From: an uncultured Nitratifractor sp.
Lineage (GTDB): Bacteria > Campylobacterota > Campylobacteria > Campylobacterales > Sulfurovaceae
DNA length: 39,796 nt
Direction of reading: 5' to 3'
Assembly (NCBI GenBank): GCA_947311565.1
Contig: CAMZLH010000018.1
Coordinates: forward strand, 1 to 39,796
Made by a program: the position numbers and the translations under genes. How positions within the stretch are numbered: the stretch's first letter is position 1; each line of letters opens with the position of its first letter. Positions 26,388-33,063 of the stretch are shown here, one piece after another. Under the pieces are notes generated by a model that was not told the origin of the DNA, did no database searches, and worked only from the letters and a program-made list of their open reading frames with translations.

Positions 26388-27706
26388 TTTTCTCTAAACT
26401 TTTCCAAAAGCTCTTTTAGTCTGCTATTTTCTAATACTATTGGATTTATTTTATTAGACTTACCAAACTCTCCATACTCAAAAATGATATTTCTTGATTT
26501 CATATCTAAAAAGATATCCGAATCAAACATAACCTCGTTATCTAAAACCTCTTGTATTATCTTGAACTCATCTTTAGATTTAATAACAGCTATTTCGCTG
26601 CCTATCATCTCTATAGATTTTAAAACACTCTCTTTATCTATTGTCTCTTTTGTAGATTTTAGAAAAGCTCTGCTTATTATCTGTAGTGTTTGTCTTGGAT
26701 GCCCTGCTCCAAACTCTATAATCAAATCTATAACACTATCATCTTTAAAAAGCTCTTTTGATACTCTTTTAAGTATAAACTCTCTAAAACACTCTTTCGC
26801 CCCTTGAGTTTCTAAATCTATCAGAGGAAAACTCATCGTAACTGCATTGTGAACAAGCTGATTTTTGTATGTAAAAAGCTCAATAGGCAGAGTGACTATC
26901 ATATGTGTATTTAACATTGTTAGTTTATTGGAGTCATCTACCAAGATTTTTTTTCTATCTTCTAATGAACCAATCTTTTCAAAACCATCAACAATAAATA
27001 GTATATCTTTGTAGCTACTGTGTTCTTGTAGTTTTGTAACGATTGAATTTACCAACTCATTAAATCTGTCACTAAACATTTTGTAATTATTTTTTATAAC
27101 TCTTCTTATAGTCTCTTTACTTTCACTAGAGCCTTGGAGCCTCATGGTTGTATTTGCTACAACGCCTATAAGTTTGCCTAAGATAGAATCTTGTGCATTT
27201 GCACCTACTTCTATCTTAGCTGAAGTGTCAAGTTTGACATTTGACTCTTTTATAATAGTGCTTGTGTACCACTCGTAAAACTCCTCTATCCTGACATTAG
27301 ATACATTAGCACCTTTGCTCTCAAGCTTTTTCAATAGTTTTTTTAACATCAACATTAAAATATCTACTGTATCTATATTGCTTGTATCCATCTCCTCTTC
27401 TGAGATATCAATAAATACTGTAAAGTAGCAATTTGTCTCATCTATCTTTTGAGCCAACTTAAGAAGTTCAGATGTTTTGCCAGTGCCTCTGTAGCCAGAT
27501 AAAAATATCTTACTACTACGATTTATTTGATTACAATCTTTAGTATTTGGCTCTATATTGAGTTGTAAAAAGAGTTCTCTTTCAGTAAAGTCTTTTCGAT
27601 ATGGTGTCAAATCTGTATAAAAAGGGCTATTGCTACTAACTGGTATATTAAATGCTACAGCATCTTGAATTTCATAAAAATTTTCAGCTTTTTTATTATT
27701 TTGCAT
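26384..27706 (-). CDS. STAND-like P-loop ATPase paired with a TPR protein
   Basis: A 440-residue ATPase. After a 65-residue N-terminus (SPFYTDLTPYRKDF.ERELFLQLNI) comes Walker A GYRGTGKT at 71-78, preceded by KIFLS, then YFTVFIDIS (92-102) and Walker B KDILFIVDGFEK with Asp240. The C-terminal third has an Orc/Cdc6-like pattern (FGAGHPRQTLQIISRAF) and a winged-helix-like end (IIFEYGEFGKSNKINPIVLE). This suits the STAND/archaeal-ATPase superfamily, many of which are signalling or immune switches. The gene overlaps the TPR gene by 4 bases and has its own -10 box. Placed between hydE and hypF, it has no obvious part in hydrogenase maturation. The exact family and function are unknown to me. Confidence 0.78.
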   Translation of the reverse strand: MQNNKKAENFYEIQDAVAFNIPVSSNSPFYTDLTPYRKDFTERELFLQLNIEPNTKDCNQINRSSKIFLSGYRGTGKTSELLKLAQKIDETNCYFTVFIDISEEEMDTSNIDTVDILMLMLKKLLKKLESKGANVSNVRIEEFYEWYTSTIIKESNVKLDTSAKIEVGANAQDSILGKLIGVVANTTMRLQGSSESKETIRRVIKNNYKMFSDRFNELVNSIVTKLQEHSSYKDILFIVDGFEKIGSLEDRKKILVDDSNKLTMLNTHMIVTLPIELFTYKNQLVHNAVTMSFPLIDLETQGAKECFREFILKRVSKELFKDDSVIDLIIEFGAGHPRQTLQIISRAFLKSTKETIDKESVLKSIEMIGSEIAVIKSKDEFKIIQEVLDNEVMFDSDIFLDMKSRNIIFEYGEFGKSNKINPIVLENSRLKELLEKFREK

Positions 27707-27733
27707 ACTAAGTTACCCTATATCTTTTAGGTT

Positions 27734-27739
27734 ATTATA
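27734..27739 (-). promoter_or_regulatory. -10 box of the ATPase-TPR(-hypF) transcript
   Basis: Perfect TATAAT (in GATATAATAACC) on the minus strand, 27 bases before the ATPase ATG. No convincing -35. It suggests the ATPase, TPR and hypF genes can be read from their own promoter. Confidence 0.5.
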
Positions 27740-27828
27740 TCATAAAATATATTTCAATTTAAATCACTAAGATAAATAAATGTTTAAAAATATTAAAAAG
27801 CCTCTCTTTAAAAGTATTTAATCTTTTG

Positions 27829-27846
27829 GTAAGGCTAAAGCCTTAC
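27829..27846. repeat. Intergenic palindrome between hydE and the ATPase gene
   Basis: Perfect 8-bp inverted repeat GTAAGGCT-AA-AGCCTTAC. Short intergenic palindromes of this kind are common in such genomes. There is no T-run on the minus strand, so a terminator role for hydE is unclear. Confidence 0.5.
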
Positions 27847-27941
27847 ATCCTGATATTTCTTAAATGGCACAACCAATTATTTTAATTTTTAATTGCTCCC
27901 AACTCAACCCTACTCACTACCCACTAAATCCTCTCAACTAT

Positions 27942-29348
27942 TCACTTAAAATCAAGTGCAATCTCTTTACTAAAGTATGGTTTAGATATTTGGAATTTGC
28001 TTAATATTCGGCTATATACAACACTGTTGGAAAATATATCTCCAAATAGGATAAATTTATCCAATTTAAACTCTTTTTTTAGCTGACTAAATACAGATAC
28101 TACCATATCTCCGTATGCTTCAAAGATACTATATGCAAGGTAGTGTGGTTCTACATCTGCTAGTTTAAAACTAATAATTGAGCCTATCATTGCTGGGTAG
28201 TCAAAGCCATCTTCGCTAAAGTTCATATCTATCTTTAAGCCACCGTTTCCGTGAAACTCTAAACTCTTATCGCTTAAGGTCTCAAAACTTGGTTCATCTA
28301 TCTCTAAAATTGTTGCTATTGTTTTAAAAAGGTCTAAATTGGCATCTAACTTTTGGCTAACTTGTGGAAACTTATTTTTAAAGTTGTTTAATAGTCTGCT
28401 TCGTTTATCATCTTGGCTCATATCTTCTAAAAGTTTTTGCAGACTAAACTCTTGAAACTCTATTGCCCTTTTGCATCCAACTTCGTTTTTAACTATAAAG
28501 CTAATGCCTTTTTGGCTTAGGTTTACCCCTATAGTTTCACTATAATTTGGCTCTTTTGCTATATTTAAAAATCTGTTTATTACTACATCTTCGCTTAAAT
28601 TATCTAAAGCTTTACTAGCTCTGTTATCGTATATAAAGTGCATGTTATCTTGAACTAAAATTATCTCTGGTTCATTCTCTCTTTGGTTAAAAAATAGTGT
28701 TGTAATCTCACTATCTTTTGCATTTAGGGCTGCAAGTGAGCTTTTTATATTGTATGGTGCTTGAACTCGTAAAAACTTTTTGCCTGTAAGTGCTTTTAGC
28801 TCTTCATCTTTTACTGTTAGCTTTAGTGTAGGTTTTTCTATTGAAAATAGTGCTTTTATCTCGTTTTCTGTTACAATAAATAGCTCATCTATTTTAGATG
28901 CATCTGCAATAAGTGTTGTATCGTGAGCATTAAAATGTGGCGAAAAGTAGCTATTATCAACATCTTGCACTACATCTTTATTTGCATAGTGATGACACTC
29001 TATTGTATCATCAAGATAGTTTTGGCTTGCGGGGTTTGTAATCTCTTCTATGCAAATTGGACAAGGAGCAATTTTGTATGGTTGGCTTATTAATTTATCT
29101 GCCTTTGGCTCTAACTCTACAACTTGGGTATCGATTTTGCCAAGATATAAAGAGTGGGGTAGATACTTTTGTGTAAAGTTGCTAAATCTCTCTAATGCTT
29201 TACCATCCTTATCGTTTAGTATTAACTCTATTTTGTCATCTTTAAACTCTACACTACCCTCTATTAAAGACTCATCAATTACATTTTGTAAAAAACCTGC
29301 AAAATACTCTTTGTCGCTATTAAACTCTATTGTCTGTTTTATTGCCAT
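27942..29348 (-). CDS. hydE: Hydrogenase maturation protein HydE (HypF-related)
   Basis: The fifth gene of the Campylobacterota hydABCDE set, needed for active membrane hydrogenase in this group. It is 468 residues and looks like a reduced HypF: an acylphosphatase-like N-terminus (GSVEFKDDKIELILNDKDG), a remnant of the first zinc-finger block (CPICIEEITNP...CHHYANKD, near 95-122) and a C-terminal Kae1-like motif FILFGDIFSNSVVYSRIL that parallels GGVFQNRTL of HypF. The YrdC part is not recognisable. ATG overlaps the hydD stop by one base (TAATG). Exact reaction unknown. Confidence 0.75.
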   Translation of the reverse strand: MAIKQTIEFNSDKEYFAGFLQNVIDESLIEGSVEFKDDKIELILNDKDGKALERFSNFTQKYLPHSLYLGKIDTQVVELEPKADKLISQPYKIAPCPICIEEITNPASQNYLDDTIECHHYANKDVVQDVDNSYFSPHFNAHDTTLIADASKIDELFIVTENEIKALFSIEKPTLKLTVKDEELKALTGKKFLRVQAPYNIKSSLAALNAKDSEITTLFFNQRENEPEIILVQDNMHFIYDNRASKALDNLSEDVVINRFLNIAKEPNYSETIGVNLSQKGISFIVKNEVGCKRAIEFQEFSLQKLLEDMSQDDKRSRLLNNFKNKFPQVSQKLDANLDLFKTIATILEIDEPSFETLSDKSLEFHGNGGLKIDMNFSEDGFDYPAMIGSIISFKLADVEPHYLAYSIFEAYGDMVVSVFSQLKKEFKLDKFILFGDIFSNSVVYSRILSKFQISKPYFSKEIALDFK

Positions 29349-29911
29349 TATCTTCCTTTTCCTATTAAATCTTTGTGTTCGCTTTGTGGGTTGTCGTATA
29401 GATATAAAATCTCTTCTATTGTTAATTCTTTCTCTTTTTTTATAAGCTCAACTCCACTTATTTGTAACTCTTTTAGTGCTGTATCTATAAATAGTGGAAA
29501 TGCTTTTAGCAAAGTGTCACTCAAACCCACTTTTACACTCAAAATATCCTCTGGCACAATACCTACAATATTTACATCACTTAAATTTCCATTTAGTGCT
29601 GCAATCTCTAACATCTCTACAATCTCAACTTCGTGAGCTGTCTGCTTATAACTACCAAGCCCTAAAAGCTCTTCTCCTGGAATGTTGTAGATGCTTCCTA
29701 CTTTATCGTTATTCATTGTGATTGTATCTAAAATTATAACCTTGTCGTAATCTGTATAGTATGTCATAAGTTTAAATCCAAGCACCCCACCATCTACAAA
29801 AGTTACATCTCCATTTACAATATAGTTCTCTTCTAAATATCGTTGTGCATAGACACCCACACCCTCATCTCTAAAAATTATAGTCCCTGCACCAATAACT
29901 GCTATTCTCAT
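29348..29911 (-). CDS. hydD: Hydrogenase maturation endopeptidase HydD
   Basis: A HyaD/HupD-type nickel-dependent protease that removes the C-terminal tail of the large subunit after metal insertion. The 187 residues begin IAVIGAGTIIFRDEGVGVYA, with the nickel-binding Glu in the DEG motif; the other ligands fit LDTI (near residue 62) and the His of QTAHEVE (near 93). HydB in this locus has a cleavable tail. The C-terminus (ELTIEEILYLYDNPQSEHKD) extends past the minimal protease. AAAGGA lies 9 bases before the ATG. Confidence 0.9.
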   Translation of the reverse strand: MRIAVIGAGTIIFRDEGVGVYAQRYLEENYIVNGDVTFVDGGVLGFKLMTYYTDYDKVIILDTITMNNDKVGSIYNIPGEELLGLGSYKQTAHEVEIVEMLEIAALNGNLSDVNIVGIVPEDILSVKVGLSDTLLKAFPLFIDTALKELQISGVELIKKEKELTIEEILYLYDNPQSEHKDLIGKGR

Positions 29912-29933
29912 ATAGTATATTCCTTTGTCCCAA

Positions 29934-29963
29934 ATTATGCAATATAAATCACCTGCCTTTCAA
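29934..29963 (-). promoter_or_regulatory. Candidate hydDE promoter
   Basis: Minus strand -35 TTGAAA (29958-29963), 18-base spacer, -10 CATAAT (29934-29939). Each box matches the sigma-70 consensus at five of six bases. It would start transcription about 15-20 bases before hydD, downstream of the hairpin at 29970-30049, making hydDE separable from hydABC. Confidence 0.45.
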
Positions 29964-29969
29964 TAGTCA

Positions 29970-30049
29970 TTGTGCCGTGGGCATTTACAAAAAATCATCG
30001 CCTAACCTTTCGATTAAGCTCAAATTTTTTGCAAACACCCACAACACAA
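29970..30049 (-). ncRNA. 80-nt long hairpin, probable structured RNA upstream of hydD
   Basis: Arms 29970-29995 and 30024-30049 form a 26-bp stem without a mismatch when read as minus-strand RNA, using five G-U pairs. On the plus strand those five become C-A mismatches. The 28-nt cap folds further: UU/U and tandem G-A next to a G-C, then CUUAAUC/GGUUAGG (7 pairs, two G-U), closed by a GAAA tetraloop of the GNRA class. The strand-specific wobble pattern argues for selection on an RNA. It lies between a terminator-like hairpin (30111-30128) and the hydD promoter. It matches no RNA family I can name; a foldback mobile element is the main alternative. Confidence 0.5.
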
Positions 30050-30110
30050 GCACTATCACTAATTTTGGCAATCCTATTACATAATTTTGGTTTATAAAAT
30101 CTTTAAAAAC

Positions 30111-30128
30111 CCTATCTATAAGGATAGG
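30111..30128 (-). terminator. Terminator-like hairpin downstream of hydC
   Basis: Minus strand stem CCTATC-CTTATA-GATAGG followed directly by GTTTTTAAAG. A short but classic intrinsic-terminator layout that could end the hydABC transcript. Confidence 0.5.
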
Positions 30129-30169
30129 CACAAACTTACGAAGCGACTACAAATAAGGCTTTTAAAAAC

Positions 30170-30217
30170 TTTTAGAAACTCTACAAAAGGAGGCAACCAA
30201 AAGTAGAGTTTCTAAAA
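30170..30217. terminator. 15-bp inverted repeat in the hydC-hydD gap
   Basis: Perfect arms 30170-30184 and 30203-30217 (TTTTAGAAACTCTAC and its complement) around an 18-nt loop. On the minus strand it is followed by GTTTTTAAAAG, so it may act as a first terminator or an RNA-stabilising structure at the end of hydABC mRNA. Confidence 0.5.
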
Positions 30218-30275
30218 ATATTTAAATATACAAGATGTGAACCTTTATGCTCACTAAAATATAAAAAACAATATT

Positions 30276-30307
30276 AGTTTTTAACTTTTCATTTTCAACT
30301 TTTAACT
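30276..30307 (-). repeat. 32-bp heptamer-built AT repeat, intergenic copy
   Basis: Same family as the three copies in hypF; minus strand units GTTAAAA, GTTGAAA, ATGAAAA, GTTAAAA. Same orientation relative to transcription as in hypF. Confidence 0.7.
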
Positions 30308-30392
30308 CTCTATCAACACCTGCTCATTAACGGGCTTTATTTAGCAACTTGATTTATTTAAACAAACCTCATTTTCCATATTCTGTGTATAG

Positions 30393-30415
30393 ATACCCCA
30401 ATCAAGTTGGGGTAT
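30393..30415 (+). repeat. TCAAG-loop palindrome, intergenic
   Basis: Perfect 9-bp stem ATACCCCAA / TTGGGGTAT around TCAAG, followed by GAC. The stem differs from the hypF copies while the loop and the following bases are the same. Confidence 0.7.
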
Positions 30416-30429
30416 GACGAAAGCTCGTC

Positions 30430-30452
30430 ATTGTCGGGCTTGACCCGACAAT
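30430..30452 (-). repeat. TCAAG-loop palindrome, intergenic, opposite orientation
   Basis: Perfect 9-bp stem ATTGTCGGG / CCCGACAAT; the loop is CTTGA on the plus strand, TCAAG on the minus, followed by GA. Head-to-head with the copy at 30393. Confidence 0.7.
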
Positions 30453-30521
30453 CTAAATCATTAAAAAACTAAAACCTCATTTTTAGTAAACAATATTCTG
30501 TAATCAGTAATCAGAATATAG

Positions 30522-30544
30522 ATTACCAAGTCAAGCTAGGTAAT
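30522..30544 (+). repeat. TCAAG-loop palindrome, intergenic (one mismatch)
   Basis: Stem ATTACCAAG / CTAGGTAAT with one mismatch around TCAAG, followed by GAC. Confidence 0.65.
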
Positions 30545-30602
30545 GACAAAATTTGTTGCTTCGTGAAAAACCTTAATCTTACCAACCTAAAGCCTAACTA
30601 CT

Positions 30603-31307
30603 CTACTTCTCTTCCTTAACATACTTACTACCACCAAATACGATATTAATATCTCCCTCTTTCCAGAAAATTGTTCTCCATACTTGATAGTATATATGAA
30701 ACATAACCCATGTAATTATAGAATACATAACTGTATGATGAGAGATTCTAACATCCATATTTGTTCCACCAGTAAAGGCAATCGTCCAATCAGTTACAAA
30801 GTGCAACATCCATGGCCACCAATCTCCAATAGAGCTATGCCCACTCTCTAATCCATGCACATATAGTTGCAATCCAGTCAAAAGCATCCAAGCTAACATT
30901 GCATGAAATATTAAAAAGTAAACTGTATTAAAGCTATCACTATGAGTGCTATCAAATTTTTTACTTCTATTAAATGTTAATAAATTAACAATTACAGCCA
31001 TAAACTCTTTTATATTTTTACCTGTTGGCAAAATCTTTTTATATGGCTTTTCAAAACGACTAAAGAAATATAAATATGCAATCACAATCGAGCTAACATC
31101 AAATATAATAGCTACCATTAAATGCACCCATCTATTCCAAGCCATTACATACTTATCTACTGCTGGGTCTGCAATTAAGCTTTGGTAGTAAGGGTGCCCA
31201 ATATAGAGCCCAGTAACAACAGCTGCAAGCATAGAGATAGCAACCACCCAGTGGTTAATTCTCATAAAGCCTGTCATCCTTTCTACTTTTTTATATCCAG
31301 GTTTCAT
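30603..31307 (-). CDS. hydC: Ni/Fe-hydrogenase b-type cytochrome subunit HydC
   Basis: The 234-residue membrane cytochrome b that takes electrons from HydA and reduces the quinone pool, probably menaquinone. Four membrane helices with haem-ligand His candidates: INHWVVAISMLAAVVTG (helix 1), the helix 2 HLMVAIIFD region, LQLYVHGLES and SHHTVMYSIITWVMFHIYYQ (C-terminal). Motifs match the HyaC/HupC/HydC family. It starts 10 bases after hydB and ends the hydABC transcript. Confidence 0.93.
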   Translation of the reverse strand: MKPGYKKVERMTGFMRINHWVVAISMLAAVVTGLYIGHPYYQSLIADPAVDKYVMAWNRWVHLMVAIIFDVSSIVIAYLYFFSRFEKPYKKILPTGKNIKEFMAVIVNLLTFNRSKKFDSTHSDSFNTVYFLIFHAMLAWMLLTGLQLYVHGLESGHSSIGDWWPWMLHFVTDWTIAFTGGTNMDVRISHHTVMYSIITWVMFHIYYQVWRTIFWKEGDINIVFGGSKYVKEEK

Positions 31308-31317
31308 TGTACCCTCC

Positions 31318-33060
31318 TTATATTGAACAGCTTGTGTTTACTTTAAAGCTTCCAAGCTCTTTGCCTTTTGTATCAACAATATGCACTGCACAAGCAATAC
31401 AAGGGTCGAAACTATGTATAGTTCTTAAAATCTCTAAAGGTTGCTCTGGATCGGCTACTTTTGTTCCAATAAGTGCTGCTTCATAAGCCCCTAATCTACC
31501 TTTATAGTCTATCGGAGCTGCATTCCAAGTAGATGGAACAACAGCTTGATAGTTCTCTATTTTACCATCTTTAATAACAACCCAGTGTCCTAAACCACCT
31601 CTTGGCGCTTCTGCCATACCATAACCTTTTGCATCTTTAGATACTTTATCAAAGTCAAACTCTGTCCAAGTAGAGTGGTCGCCACTTGCAACATTTGCAG
31701 CCAACTCATCTACCCAGCCCATCATTACATCTACCATAAGCTCTGTCTCGATAGCTCTTGCAGCAGTTCTACCAACTGTAGAGAATACCACGCTAACTGG
31801 TGCTGCTTTACCAAGGTTTAATTTGTCGCCAAGCTTAGCCAAGAAACTAGTTGCATACTTAGTAATATTCTTATCTTTTGCAGCAAGTCCTATAACAATT
31901 CTTGCAAGTGGACCAACCTCTACTCTGTTATCATCATAAAGTGGAGATTTAATCCAGCTATACTTCTCTTTTGTTTTAAGATAAGCCATACCATCTTCTT
32001 TCTTCTCTAAACCTGTATATTCAGGCTCTGTTTTACCCTCGTAAGGGTGAAGATTTGTTTTACCTTTATACCAAGCATGAGATACATCTTCTGTAATTTT
32101 ACTTTGGTCTAATGGAATTAATTTACTTAAATCACCATTTAAAACAACACCACTAGGGAATAGCTGAGCAGCTTTATAGAAACCTGTGTCATCTAACTTA
32201 AAGTCACCATAACTCATAAAGCTCTTCAATCCGCCACCTGTGCCATCGAGTGCCTCATCTGCATATACAGTTCCAGCCATCAATACATCTGCAAGATAAG
32301 CTCTTTTTACAAATTGAGTATATTTATTTAATAAAGACTTAAATTCAGCAACTCTTGCCGGGTTAGTAATATCTTGAACACAAGTTACACCACCAACAAC
32401 AATACTTTGAGGGTGAGGCATTTTACCACCAAATATAGCCATCATCTTAGATGCTTCTCTTTGCATATCAAGAGCTTGCAGGTAGTGAGCAACGGCGATT
32501 AAGTTTTGCTCATTAGATAGTTTATAGTGTTTATTACCCCAATATGCATTTGCGAATAGTCCTAATCTTCCTTGCTTAACAAACTTTGTAAGTCTCTCTT
32601 GAATTGTCTTTAACTCACCCTCTCCAACACCCCAAGGCTTGTCTGTCCAGTTGAATGCCTCTTGTGCAGCAGCTTTTGGATCTGCCTTTAGTGCAGCTGT
32701 AATATCAACCCAGTCAAGTGCATGCAGATGATAAAAGTGAACCGTATGGTCATGCAGATACAAGGCACCTTGAAGTAAGTTTCTTACAATTCTTGCATTT
32801 TTAGGAATAGTAACATTAAATGCATGTTCTACTGCTTCTATACTTCTTTGGTAGTGAGTTCCAGTACAAACACCACAAATTCTCATAGCTAAAAGCCCCG
32901 CATCTCTAGGATCACGACCCTTTAAGATTGTCTCAATTCCTCTAAACAGTGTAGAGCTTGCATATGCTTCTTTAATTACATTGTTATCATCAATAACAGC
33001 CTCTATTCTTAAGTGTCCCTCAATTCTTGTAATTGGATCTACTATAATGTGTTTACCCAT
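31318..33060 (-). CDS. hydB: [NiFe] hydrogenase large subunit HydB
   Basis: The catalytic subunit of a group 1 membrane-bound uptake hydrogenase. The nickel ligands are RICGVCTGTHY (Cys62, Cys65) and DPCIACAVH (Cys554, Cys557, His560). After His560 there is a 20-residue tail (IVDTKGKELG...) that HydD should remove. The 580 residues match the Wolinella/Helicobacter/Campylobacter HydB length. No signal peptide: it is exported with HydA by the Tat pathway. It starts 3 bases after hydA. Confidence 0.97.
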   Translation of the reverse strand: MGKHIIVDPITRIEGHLRIEAVIDDNNVIKEAYASSTLFRGIETILKGRDPRDAGLLAMRICGVCTGTHYQRSIEAVEHAFNVTIPKNARIVRNLLQGALYLHDHTVHFYHLHALDWVDITAALKADPKAAAQEAFNWTDKPWGVGEGELKTIQERLTKFVKQGRLGLFANAYWGNKHYKLSNEQNLIAVAHYLQALDMQREASKMMAIFGGKMPHPQSIVVGGVTCVQDITNPARVAEFKSLLNKYTQFVKRAYLADVLMAGTVYADEALDGTGGGLKSFMSYGDFKLDDTGFYKAAQLFPSGVVLNGDLSKLIPLDQSKITEDVSHAWYKGKTNLHPYEGKTEPEYTGLEKKEDGMAYLKTKEKYSWIKSPLYDDNRVEVGPLARIVIGLAAKDKNITKYATSFLAKLGDKLNLGKAAPVSVVFSTVGRTAARAIETELMVDVMMGWVDELAANVASGDHSTWTEFDFDKVSKDAKGYGMAEAPRGGLGHWVVIKDGKIENYQAVVPSTWNAAPIDYKGRLGAYEAALIGTKVADPEQPLEILRTIHSFDPCIACAVHIVDTKGKELGSFKVNTSCSI

Positions 33061-33063
33061 CTC

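Larger units (their letters stand above)
30218..30602. repeat. Repeat-filled stretch between hydC and hydD
   Basis: No gene is visible in 29912-30602. This part holds the heptamer repeat at 30276-30307, three TCAAG-loop palindromes (30393-30415, 30430-30452, 30522-30544), a TGACGA/TCGTCA hairpin at 30415-30430, an ATATTCTG/CAGAATAT palindrome at about 30493-30519 and a piece of the CTAA-rich repeat near 30590. It appears to be an accumulation site for small mobile repeats. Confidence 0.7.

Noticed and set aside
29945-29985. Possible sigma-54 promoter (GGCAC) upstream of hydD
   Set aside because: The GGCAC box has no GC element at the required 10-base spacing.
29996-30023. GTTAGGC/GCTTAAT motifs in the hairpin cap that recall integron attC core sites
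   Set aside because: In attC these boxes are at the outer ends of the hairpin; here they are at the tip, and no integrase or gene cassette is present.
29970-30049. Hairpin as a retron msd or group II intron domain V
   Set aside because: No reverse transcriptase is in the window and the catalytic AGC/bulge pattern of domain V is absent.
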